DNA of 64,000 nucleotides from Ottelia alismoides (Eukaryota; Streptophyta; Magnoliopsida; Alismatales; Hydrocharitaceae). The stretch is taken from NCBI GenBank assembly GCA_037367405.1, contig JAZKJV010002963.1, forward strand, positions 62,001-126,000. Reading direction: 5' to 3'. A program made the position numbers and the translations under genes. The notes beneath the pieces were generated by a model. The model saw only the letters and a list, made by a program, of their open reading frames with translations. It made no database searches and was not told the DNA's origin. This document shows, one piece after another, positions 47,530 to 58,700 of this stretch. Position 1 is the stretch's first letter. The number at the start of each line of letters is the position of its first letter.

Positions 47530-48857
47530 AAGATTAACCCTCAATATCAATAAATTAATGAATAATAAAAATGCGGAGTTAAAATTTATTATAATTCTAC
47601 AACAAAAGTGTACAACAAGTTAGCATGTAGAAGTCGAACTCCGGGAGAAAATGGTTGATTGTGCACTGAAGCTTAAAAACTTGTTCTTTTCTCTTGTCCA
47701 TTTATTATTTATGTGGTTTTTTATTTTTATATATTATTATCGATTTTTATTTTTTATTTGTTTTTAAATTTTTTGATTTTTGTGTTTTCTTTTTCTTTTA
47801 GTTCTATAGTATAAGCTTATATCAGACTATATACATAATATAGGCCAATATAATTATAAATAATAATAAAATCAAACAAAATTAAAAATCAAAATTATTT
47901 TGGGTTTTATGTATTTTTCTAATGTTATTGTGATTTTTCTATAATGTTTATAAAATTTTATGTATTTAAAAATAAAATGATCACAAATTAGAAAATAAAT
48001 ATATAGGCTGATTTGAATTTAAGATTATAAATAACAAATAAAATCCAAAATTCTTCAAATCTATTTTATTAGATAGATAATAAGTTAAAGAAAAAATCAG
48101 AACAAAAATAAATATTTTTGGGATTTTTGGGAATTTTTATATTTTTTATCGGATATTGGAGATTTTTAATTTTTATGCATCTTTTTCTATTTTTAGGGAT
48201 TTTGGTTCTGGAAATATAAACTAAAGTAAACAATATATTCTAGTACTTTTTGACCTTCATCAATACTATATCAACAAATCTTGTTGCTTCGGATTCGACT
48301 AATTAGATAATATACTAGTCTTTCTCTCCCTTTTCCCCAAATATATAATGCTACAAATATGCCAAAAATATACAACTAATCACTTTTATTGGACTAAATT
48401 ATAAATACAAAAATCTGCTAGGGCTTACATGCAATTTACCCAACTCACGTAGGATGATACGTGAGCAAAACTAGAAAGGACCAAAAGGTGAAATAATTAT
48501 AGGGACCTTTACGAAAAATATACAAATTTATTTATTCTATGAAAAATATTTACAAGATTACTAAATAAAAACAAAAATGCGATGGTTATATTTGGAATAT
48601 ACCCCCAAAGGCGCGGGTAAACGACCATGATCATTTCACTTAAACATGTGGCGTCATCTGGTCAACCAATACCTCTTCGCATCTGACTTCTGAGATTAGA
48701 TATCTGGAGGGGATCCAATGGTCAAGGCTCTGAAAATCTGGTGGCTGATGATGAATCTGGAGTGCGCTAGCATCTCGCGATGCCCCTTCAGCGATCAATG
48801 CTTCGGATATTATCTCGATGCTTCATCAACGAGCGAGAGGTGTCGACTTTGGATTAT
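47530..48857 (-). repeat. Element F: old B-like LTR fragment
   Basis: From about 47,531 the sequence follows the start region of B's LTR: ACCCTCAATA, then GGAGT-AAAATTTATTATAA, AGAAGTCGAACTC and later GGGCTTACATGCAATTTACCC. It is clearly more diverged than B's two LTRs from each other. It stops at 48857 where E begins; the rest should lie beyond the window if E and D inserted into it. Confidence 0.65.
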
Positions 48858-50763
48858 TGATGAATCTATGATTCTCCATCTTTATTCATTTATTTTAGCT
48901 TAAAATCCATTATAAAACACTTGTTTATAACACTAACTCCATATTCTTACTAACTTGCATCTGTGTGTAAATATTGTATATTTATATATTATTTTAACCT
49001 AAAATAAATAAATAAAGAAATAAAGGAAAAATAAAGAAAAGAAAATAAAAAAAGGAAGATTGTATACATGCTGACCCGAACCCTGAGAGATGGTCAAGAC
49101 TTGACATGATCGGCCATGAATAAAGTAGGGGGAGATAGGGTCCTTAAGCTGAAAATCCAAAAAAATTGTGTGTGTTTTTTTTGTAAATACTTCTCACTTA
49201 TTCTGTGTATATTTGTATAAAACTGACACTAACTTATTTGTGCCTTAATTGACCTCAAATCAAATAACCTTCAAAAACAAAGTTGTAAATAAAATTGTGT
49301 TCAAATTAATAAAAATAATTGCTCAATTAAATCATGTACAGAATAAAAGTAACCACACTTGAAAAAAGCGACTAAGCACTAATTGAAAGACTTTCTGGCT
49401 CCGTATGATCTCAAATTAAAAAAATATCACTTCCATTGGATTCTAAATGAAATTATCTTTAAAATGGCTGTGACTTCATAATTTTTGGAGTTACGAGTAA
49501 AAGGTTGGTTTTCCGGGGTGGTTTGTGCAATTTTCCCATGTATTTTGTACATATTTTATTTGTATATATTTGTAAATATTTTTACTAATTATTTAAAATA
49601 AAAAATAAAATTTAAAAAATCAAAATTTTTAAAACAAAAATCAAGAAATCTAATTTCCTCAATTATCCTTTTATATAATATCATATATGTATATAGTATA
49701 TGTACATTGTAGCATTCTTAATTAACCACAATAAAAAAATAACATTTGTCATTCAAATAAATAAAGTGACAAAAATTAAAAAAAATAATTTTGTAAATAG
49801 TTTTATCTCTCTTTTACTTTATCTCATTTCAAATTTCATCTCTCTTATTTCTTCCTCCAAAAAAATTCAAAATTTCAAAAATTCAAATTTCATCTCTATC
49901 TTTTCTATTTATATGTCTCCTTCTCCCTTATTCCAACTTGATCAATCTTTAGAGAGAGGAGCCCGATCTCTGAAAGAAAATTTTGTCGAGAAAAGTGCCA
50001 AGCCTCCGAGCCGTCCGATGACAGCGACTCGGCCTTCGTCGAGGCGATCCCGGTCCATTTCCGCTCCTTAGGTGAGATCCACGTTTTTCTTATTTTTTTA
50101 TCTAGGTTAATCATAGTTTAAATTTCGCATTTTAGTTCTATCGGATTTTGTTTCTCGAGATCTCAAAAAAATCATCACGATTTGATCCGCTTCGACTCGA
50201 TTTTTCATCTCACGTTCTTGATCTCTCCGCATTCCATTTCTATCTTGCACGATTTATCAACTCCGACCAGGCACGGTGATCGGAGAATCGGGTCCGATAC
50301 TTTCATTTCCACCGGATCCTCATTCATCTTTCTATTTGTAAATAAAAAAATATTAACAATACAAAAAAATTATTTGTTTTCTTGTTCTCTCTAACATTTA
50401 TTTTGCAGAATAATCTTCAAAAAAATCCTTTTCGGTTTACAGCTTCTATTTTTACATCTACAAATAAAAAATTTCAAAAAGGTTTTTTTTTATTTCCATT
50501 TTTTATTACAACAAAATAAAAAAAAACAAAAAAAGAAAAGAAAAAAGAAAACGTTGTAGGTCTCCGCCGTCGCCCCTCCCAAAGCGCATGACGCGCCACG
50601 TCCGTGCGGCCGGCGTTCGACGCCACCGCATCGCCTTAGTCCAGCAGTCTCACTGTGTGTCGCCGCGTTGCACCCCACCTCGACCTTCATCTGCCTCCAT
50701 GCAGGCGCTAGACCGCCTGTAAAGGAGGCCCGTGCCCTCCGCCTCCTCCCGCAGGCGGCAGCG
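48858..50763 (+). repeat. Element E: plus-strand LTR of the C family, interrupted by D
   Basis: The LTR starts TGATGAATCTATGATTC and is the reverse complement of C's right LTR (about 41,200-43,048), without C's MITE. It includes the AATAAAGTAGGGGGAGATA segment near 49,122, a TATA-like site and the start of a GC-rich island (50,560-50,763). It is cut at 50763 by element D. The bases just before D (CAGCG) may be its target duplication, but the partner copy is outside the window. Confidence 0.85.
49905..49915 (+). promoter_or_regulatory. Candidate core promoter of E LTR
   Basis: CTATTTATATG is followed by TCTCCTTCTCC, then TTGATCAATC and GAGAGGAGCCC about 45-60 bases downstream. The same order of blocks occurs in D (minus, from 52825) and, with a damaged TATA, in C (minus, from about 41,815). 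The conserved layout supports a TATA box with a start site 30 or so bases downstream. Confidence 0.45.
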
Positions 50764-53700
50764 TGACGAGTCGCTAAATACATTGATTAATTCGTGTTCG
50801 TTGTAATATGTGTACTTAGCGATTCGGTCAGAACCGAGAGAAGATCTCCGTGAAGAGTGTCTCAGCTTTAATTTATATCCCGGGCAAGTCTGGGGTCGAA
50901 CTCAGGGAGGCAAAGGAACAACTTGGGTTTAATTTGCAAATTTAAGATCTAGATATCCAAACGGTATTTTTTTATATTTTTTTAATGCAAAAAGAAATAT
51001 CAATGCAAGATGCGGTTGAATTAAAACACTACGAAAGCATACAACTTAGCCAAATTAATTTTAATGAGAAATTAATCCAATTTAGCCAAGTTATATTTTT
51101 CCTAGAGTCCTAATCCGGTGATGAACACAAAACACATTTTTTTGGAATTTTAGGGGTGAAAATGCAACAATGAAAAATGCACACTTTTTATGGGTTTTTT
51201 CGCAATTTATCACACAAACAGAAAGCAAAAATTATGAAAAAAAATTACTGAAACTAAAACATGATGCAAGGAGACTACAGTAATTTTTTTAGAATTTTTT
51301 GACAATGTATGAATTTTTTATGAATTTTTTAGTGAAAATAGAGTGACAGTGAGTAAATAATTCCTAATTAATCCATATTACCAAATTAATCAAAATGCAA
51401 ATTATCTCAAGTAGATATTTAGATGAGCAATCCAGGATACTTGAAATTTCGTGAAAAGAATGTCTGTGGATTTAATTAAAAATCAAATACAAAAATCACT
51501 CAATAATTTATTGTAGGCACAAGACAACTCCAATAGATGTGAAATTTGGACTGTACGTTCATCACATATCAAGGCATCATATATAATTTTTGTGGATTTT
51601 TTGGAGCAACCGTGTGTGAGATATAATTTTAAGAGCACTGAGTGGGTAAAATATGCAAAGTTTCAGTTAATCATTTTAGTTAATTACCCATGTAACATAA
51701 AAATACAAACAAATATCCAGAATGTAGAAAACTAGTTGCTCAACATAATGACATTTTTCCTTGAATAAAATGATGCCAAAATGAGGTCCAAATTAATGCC
51801 TAAACATTAGGGTATCTCTGCAAATATGTAAATGACTTAAATAACACAACAAAAGCACAGGACTGTTTTGTAATTACAAGAACTTGACGGGAAAAGTTTG
51901 CAATTTGTACAATAAAATAATAATAATAAAAAAAAGCGGACCTTTCTTCTTCTTGCTTGGGCGTGAGGAGGAGAACCCAAACGGGGATGAAGTTGGCGGC
52001 GGTGGCGGACGGCAGGTGGAGGTGCACCGTGCGCGCGGTCGCGCGGTACCACCTGGCTGGAGGCGGCGGTGGAGGGTGTTGACGGCGGAGGGCGATGGGG
52101 GCAGCGAGGGGCTGCTGGCGCGGGTTGTGGGGTGCTGCGGCAAACCACAGGAGCTCGCGGCCGGCGGGCGATGTATTGGTCACGCGGCTGCGCCGACGCG
52201 AGGAGAGCTGGGGGGGGCGGAGCCGGTAGCGGCGTTGCCGCTGGCTGGGAAGCCGCCGGCAGTCGGCGGTGGAAAGGAGGGGCGGCGGCGGTGGGTACCT
52301 CCCACAGCTGCTGCCGTATTATTTTTTTTGTTTTTTTTAATTTTTTTTTGATTTTTTTACTGCTGTAATAAAAGGGAAGTTTTTTTTTGTTTTAGATTTT
52401 AAATTTTTTATAATTTTGATTAGACAGGGATTAAACATGGTAAAAAATGATGATGGTGAGGATGATAAACTAAACAAATGAGGGGGAAAATGGTGTGATG
52501 GTGGTGGTGGAAGGGATGATATGTTTGTGCTAAAAAAAATTTGCAAAAAGACTAGATAAACTAAAATTACCTACGTGAACGCGGATGCCTATGGAGTGCT
52601 CGTGAGAGCACGGTCTTCGCTCGAATCGCCGGCGCACGATGAGCTTGAGCAGCGCGCGGTTGCGGCTGCGATGTTGGCCAGAAAACCAACGGATCACACC
52701 GGAGAGAGGGCCGTCGTCGCTCGACCGCGGTTACGTCGCTGTCACCGATTCAACTCTGGGAACTAGGCTCTCCTAACATAATGATGGATCAAAGGCAAAA
52801 ATGAGGAGAATGGCATGTATATAAAGAAGAAAAAAAATGGAAGTTAGAATTAAGATGGAGTGGGATGGAGGTTAATAAAATGATGGAGTTGAATTAGAAG
52901 TTAGAAAATATGGTGGAGTAATGGAGTTGAATTGGTGGTTATTGTAGAGAATGTAAAATAAAATAAATAAATGAATAAAATAAAGTTATCTACTTTAATT
53001 ACAATAGAAAAAAAAATAAAATAGATAGTGGACAATTTACAAGGGAAGACAAACAACATGTACACATTTTTTTTACTTTTCTAATATGTAATTTTTTTTG
53101 TCTTTTTAATAAGAGATATTTACAACGGAAAAATACAATAAAATAATATAAATAAAATACAACACAAGCATGATATTTTTGTATTTTTAATAATTAAGAG
53201 AGATACAACAAAAAATGAAGAAAGTATGAATATATACATACTATACAATGTGCATCTAGGTCCCAAAACCCAACTTTTGCAAATGAGCTCCGATTTTAAT
53301 GAAACCACTTCCGTTGGATAGATAATTTTCTAACTTGAACTTTAAAAGTGAGTATGGTGAATTTGGAGTTCATACGGAGCGGGAATTTAGCCTGGAAGTT
53401 GGACTTTACGGCTTTTTCTCTTTGGGATCTAGGAGCATTTATTTGAGGTAAAATTTATTTTGTATTTTTGTATTTTTATATACATTATTATGAACAAGTT
53501 AGAGAAAGAATTAGCTAAAAAGGAGTTGAAATGAAATTATTAAAAATCCATGAAGTTTTGGGCTATTTACAAGTATAAAACTCCTTTGACTTTGCGGCTT
53601 TTTTATTGTTAATTTATTTTGTACAATCTTATATACAGTAATTAGTGAGTTTTATTTACAAGAGGTATTTTTTAATTTATTGATTTTATGGACATTTATT

Positions 53701-53764
53701 TGGGATTTTACTCGGGGATTTTACTAAGATCAAGATATAGCGATGATGAATCGCGGATTCATCA
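50764..53764 (-). repeat. Element D left LTR (3' LTR in element sense)
   Basis: This 3001-bp LTR runs from TGACGAGTCGC to GATTCATCA; its first 303 bases match 63698-64000. It has two GC-rich parts (about 51,950-52,310 and 52,570-52,765), with frames open on both strands that I do not consider genes. It ends in a perfect 9-bp palindrome TGATGAATC-GCG-GATTCATCA beside the PPT. Confidence 0.95.
52818..52825 (-). promoter_or_regulatory. Candidate TATA box of D LTR
   Basis: The minus strand reads TTTATATA, followed by CATGCCATTCTCC, CTTTGATCCATC and AGGAGAGCC. This matches the spacing and order of blocks in the E and C LTRs. A GC-rich transcribed leader would follow. No transcript data are available. 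Confidence 0.45.
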
Positions 53765-53777
53765 CCCCCCTATACTT
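53765..53777 (-). other. Polypurine tract of element D
   Basis: In element sense this reads AAGTATAGGGGGG immediately before the LTR start TGATGAATC. It primes plus-strand synthesis in this class of element. Confidence 0.85.
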
Positions 53778-55019
53778 AAACTTTGCTAGTCCTCGAGCAA
53801 ATAAAGAATGAATAAGTTGGGTTAACCCCTGACTGTGCATGTGAATACAAGACTTGATCCGTTCAAGAACTCTCGGTTTTAGAGATCCTAAAATTCTAAG
53901 CTGAACCGAGCTCTAGTCAAAAGGTACCCAATTCCCCTAATTATCAGACTCTCTTTGTATACGTATATAAGGGATATGACTTTAAGTGTGGACTGCAGTT
54001 ATAAGAGTAGAGTCGCAACGTCACCCAAGATTCCAGTCTAAGGGACTCTCCTATGGACCCGATCCTCAACACTAGGGAATAAATCATTTCTTGCATCCAA
54101 TCCACCGTCTCTTTAGTTGTCAGACTTGAAAGTGTAGATGGAAGGCCAGTTGATGGAGGGCATAGGATTGTGTCATTTCTTCTCTCCCTCTCATTGGAAC
54201 AAGGATCCTCTCAAGTGCCTTATTACGTAACACATTTTTTTGGTGTTGATCAGTGCGTCCGTCAAGAGAAGTTGGAGCCGTCTGCACTTGTTTTCCTGGG
54301 AGTACACCGGGGTGTGCCTTTTTTGAGTACCTATCGTACCTTCTACACCCAGACTTGTAGCATTTACGATGCAGAGCCCTTTTTTGGTGCAAGCCCGACT
54401 CCTGGTCCTAATAGCGGTGGTCCAAGTGGACACTTTGAAATGGTTGGGAGCGCTCGCCTTTGGTGGAAGCTCTTTTGATAATTGACTTTGTGGAATGAGA
54501 GCTTTTCTTTGACATTTCATTGCTTGGTAGTATTTTTGGCTAGCTCCACTGCTTTTACCAAGAGTTGGCGCACACTGATCAACAATTTTTTTTATTTTAT
54601 CACACTCTGGCACATAGGTAAATATCAAGAGATAGTACAAGAACCATGTTCTCATACTGGCTAAAGATACTGACACTCAGGTTTCATGAAGCCTTCATTG
54701 ATTTTATCCCATCCTCGAGTATCATTAAATCAAGTCCAAACTCAAATCCCTCATCCCAGTTCCTCAAGTGAAATTACAACTCATCTCATCATAACTGCAG
54801 TCTTGTATGTGAGGTGCTGATCATATTCTTAAGGTAGAGACTAAGCATGCAATATAGCACACAAATCTTTCAAACTAGGGAAATGTCAATAATTAAGTCC
54901 AAGACCCTAATGAGTAAGGCTGGTTAACTCAAAATCTCAAGATCTCATAAACCAAGTGTTCTTGATCATCACTGGTCTTGTGTGAAAGTGAATTGTGTCA
55001 GGGATTAAACCGACTTATT

Positions 55020-55340
55020 AGTTAGTTTTGTTTTTGTTTTTTTTTTTAAGTTTTTTTTTATGAATGTTTTTTGTTGTTTGTTTTTTTTAAGTTTTAGAAA
55101 AAGTTTTTTTTTGTTTGTTTTTTTTAAAGAAAAAGATTTTTTTTTCAAAAAGGGTTTTTTGTCTTTTTTTTTGTTTTGACAAACAAAGGCAAAGAAGTTT
55201 TTTTTTTTAAAAAAAAATAGGTAAATAAGAAAAGCTGTTTTTTTTTTAAAAGATTTTTTATAGCAAATAAGGAAAAAGAGTTTTTTTTTGTTTTTTTTAG
55301 GAAAAAGTTTTTTTTTTACTTTCTTTTTTTTACCCACCCC
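55020..55340. repeat. T-rich low-complexity tract
   Basis: Long T-runs are broken by G, GAAAAAG or AAAAAGA interruptions. On the opposite strand this gives an artificial Lys/Phe-rich frame. It probably expanded by slippage and varies between related elements. Confidence 0.8.
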
Positions 55341-55420
55341 ATAATTATTGTATAGTATATACAAAAATACGTGAAAGTACAAGGTATGGGTAAAGTATAT
55401 ATGTAATATATGCACGCCCC

Positions 55421-55673
55421 CCTATACTTAGCTTGTGCTATGTCCTCATGGCACTAGGTGACAAAAAGACATAGCTCGTACTAAGCGTAGGAAAGCTAAA
55501 ATAATAAAAAGTATAGAAGTCGATCCGCCCCCTATACTTAGGCTCTGGACAGCCTAAGTGTAGAAGAAGAGCAAAAATGGGGCGGACGAGGTCAAGAGGA
55601 GAAATGATGAGTATATACACATGGCGGGCATCGGTCCCCCCTATACTTAGGCTTTGGTCAGCCTAAGTATAGG
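55421..55673 (-). repeat. PPT-like stem-loop modules of element D (three)
   Basis: Arms are 55421-55444/55468-55491 (long stem with GACATAG and CTATGTC ends), 55532-55544/55551-55563 and 55640-55653/55660-55673. The last has a perfect 14-bp stem AGCCTAAGTATAGG and a 6-base loop, then a C-run on the plus strand. Confidence 0.88.
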
Positions 55674-55781
55674 ACAAGAGTAAGTGTGAGAACCGACGTG
55701 ATCTCGAGAATATACAAAGAAGGGAGAATATGTACAAGAGTGATGGAATCTTCTAAGATGTTGAATCTTGATGCTGCATCT

Positions 55782-58700
55782 TCATGAAGAGTAATAAGAT
55801 GTATCTGCTCTGTGCTCACTCTGTATGAAGTTGATGACCTCGACTTGGACTAACTGCTCTTTGGAATCAACAAAATGCTTCAACAGTTGTCCATTCACCA
55901 CATGAGATTGTGCACCATCTGTGAGATCAGCTATCTCTACACTTCCATTCTCGTGCACTTTCTTAACCACAAAGGGACCAGTCCATTTAGACTTGAGCTT
56001 CCCATGGAACATCTTCAACCTGGCATTGAACAACCATACCTTTTGTCCAGGGACAAAGTCTTTGCACCTAATGTGCTAATCATGCCATCTCTTTACTTTG
56101 TCCTTATAAATCAAACTGTTGTCATATGCCCTGTTTCGGATTTCCACGAGCTCGTTCAAGTTCAAGTCTCGGCAAAGTTTTCCTAGGTGACAACTCCAAT
56201 TAATCTTCTTAATTGCCCATTCGGATTTATGAATCAATTATGCGGGCAAATGGCATGGCTTGCCATAGATCATTCTAAATGGTGAAGTACCCAATGGTGT
56301 CTTGTAGGCTGTCCTATAGGCCCATAGAACTTCGTCCAAGAGCTGAGACCAGTTCTTCCTATCGGGACGAACCAATTTCTGCAAAATACTCTTCACCTCT
56401 CTGTTCGAAACCTCTGCCATGCCGTTGGACTGTGGGTGGTAAGGACTAGTAACTCTATGATCAAATCCATAGTCCTTAGCTAAAGATCTCATATCTCAAT
56501 TCACAAAATGGCTACCCCCATCAGATATCAAAATTTTTGGCACCCCGAACCTAGCAATAATATGGTCTTTCACAAACTTACAGACAGTCTTGCTGTCTGC
56601 GGTTCGGGTTGGGATAGCCTCCACCCACCTAGATAAATAATCAACTGCCAACAAAATATACTCATGTCCTTGGCTGTTGGGAAAGGGACCCATAAAATCT
56701 ATGCCCCATGCATCAAAAACATCACAAATAATCATCGGTTGCATGGGCATCTCATCTCTCTGTCCAACTGTCCCTCCCATCCTTTGACAGATCGGGCACG
56801 ACCGTACAAAATTAATGGCATCTCTAAACAAGGTCGGCCAATACAATCCACATTGAAGTACTTTGTGAGCGGTTCTCTTTCCCGAATGGTGTCCTCCAGC
56901 CTTAAGTGAATGACAATATGTGAGGACACTTTGGTATTCCTCCTGAGGAATACACCTTCTCCAAACACAATCCGGTCCTTTGAAGAAAAGGAAAGGATCG
57001 TCCCAGTGGTATCTCCTCGAATCCGACTTCAGTCGATCAATGCTGCTCCTAGTCCAACCATGGGGAACCTGCTTGGAGACAAGATAGTTCACCATGTTGG
57101 CATACCACGGGAGGGAGTCAATAACACAAATTGACTCATCTGGGAAGGTTTCTCTAATCCGCTCATGATCAGGAGAATCCTTAAGTTCAATCCGAGAAAG
57201 GTGATCAGCCACAACATTCTTCACTCCAGGTTTATCTTTTATCTCCAAATCAAATTCCTGGAGAAGTAAAATCCACCTAAGAAGACGCGCCTTCATGTCC
57301 TTCTTTTCCATTAGGTATCGAATAGCTGTGTGATCAGTATAAATTTTCACCTTAGAGCCCAAAATATATGATCTAAACTTCTCGAGGGCCCATACTACCG
57401 CGAGCATTTCCTTTTCAGTCACTGTATACTTTTTCTGTGTAGGATCTAATACTTTGCTCGCATAATGAATCGCAAACGGAATCCCCTCTCGCCGTTGTCC
57501 TAACACAACTCCTATAGCGAAATCTGAAGCGTTAGTCATGATCTCAAAGGGGAGAGACCAGTCAGGAGCTTGTAGGATAGGCGAGGCACAAATCTTCCTC
57601 TTCAAGAGCTCAAAGGCCTCCAGACACCTGTGATCTACAACGAACTCTATGTCTTTCCCTAAGAGCTCAGTCAGTGGGTGGGCGATCTTTGAAAAATCTT
57701 GAATGAATCTCCTATAGAATCCAACATGCCCTAAGAATGACCGCACTGACTTCACGTTGGTAGGTGGATCGAGTTTCTTGATCACCTCCACCTTGGCAGG
57801 GTCAACCTCCATTCCCCTTTTGGAGATGACATGCCCCAACACGATACCCTCCGTCACCATAAAGTGACTCTTCTCCCAGGAGAGTACCAGATTCACCTCT
57901 CTACACCTCGTGAGGACTCGGTCCAAGTGCGCTAAACATGTATCAAAAGAATCACCATGGACCGAGAAGTCATCCATGAATACTTCCAGGAAATCGCCCA
58001 CCATCTCGGCAAATATAGCTATCATGCACCGCTGAAATGTGCCTGGGGCATTGCAGAGCACGAATGGCATGCGCCTGAAAGCATAAGTACCGAATGGACA
58101 TGTGAATGTGGTCTTTTCCTGATCCTCAGGGGATATGGCCACCTGGTTGTAGCCTGAGTACCCGTCAAGAAAACAGAAGAACTCTTTCCCTGCAAGTCTC
58201 TCCAAGATCTGATCAATAAAAGGCAAGGGAAAGTGATCTTTCTTGGTCGCAGCATTCAGGCGTCTGTAGTCAACACAGACACGCCACGACGTGGGTACTC
58301 GTGTCGCGATCTCTACCCCCTCCTCATTGATGACCATCTGAATTCCCGACTTCTTCGGGACAACATGAAGTGGGGCCACCCACTTGGAGTCAGAAATAGG
58401 GTATATAAACCCTGCTTTGCACCATTTCTCAATTTCATTCTTCACCACTTCCCGTAGATTGGGGTTAAGTCTCCTCTGAAACTCACGGGAAGGTCTCACA
58501 TTATCCTCAGTAAAAATGTGGTGCGAGCAGAGAGCGGGGTTGATGCCCACGAGATCCGACACTGTCCAGCCTATTGCTTTGCGGTTCCTCTCTAAGACCT
58601 CTAACAACCTAGACTCCTGTTCTAAAGTCAAGTCTGAGCTAATGATGACAGGATATCTCTCTTTGGGTCCCGCAAGAAAGGCATACTTAAGTGTAGGAGG

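Larger units (their letters stand above)
53778..55781 (-). other. Element D 3' untranslated region
   Basis: Two kilobases between pol and PPT contain a minus-strand frame of 161 codons (54191-54676), three stem-loop modules and a T-rich tract. The frame has no known domain, and its counterpart in element A (2082-2432) is shifted by indels, so I do not call it a gene. No signal peptide, membrane segment or envelope-like protein is evident. Confidence 0.65.

Noticed and set aside
48718..48903. 61-codon frame near the F/E junction
   Set aside because: It crosses the insertion boundary at 48858 and has no recognisable feature.
51800..52368. Overlapping frames of 89-155 codons on both strands in D's LTR
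   Set aside because: These are stop-poor because of GC content; the predicted proteins are low complexity and lie in a non-coding LTR.
55005..55415. 136-codon Lys/Phe-rich frame on the minus strand
   Set aside because: It is the complement of a T-rich low-complexity tract; its composition is artificial and it has no conserved counterpart.
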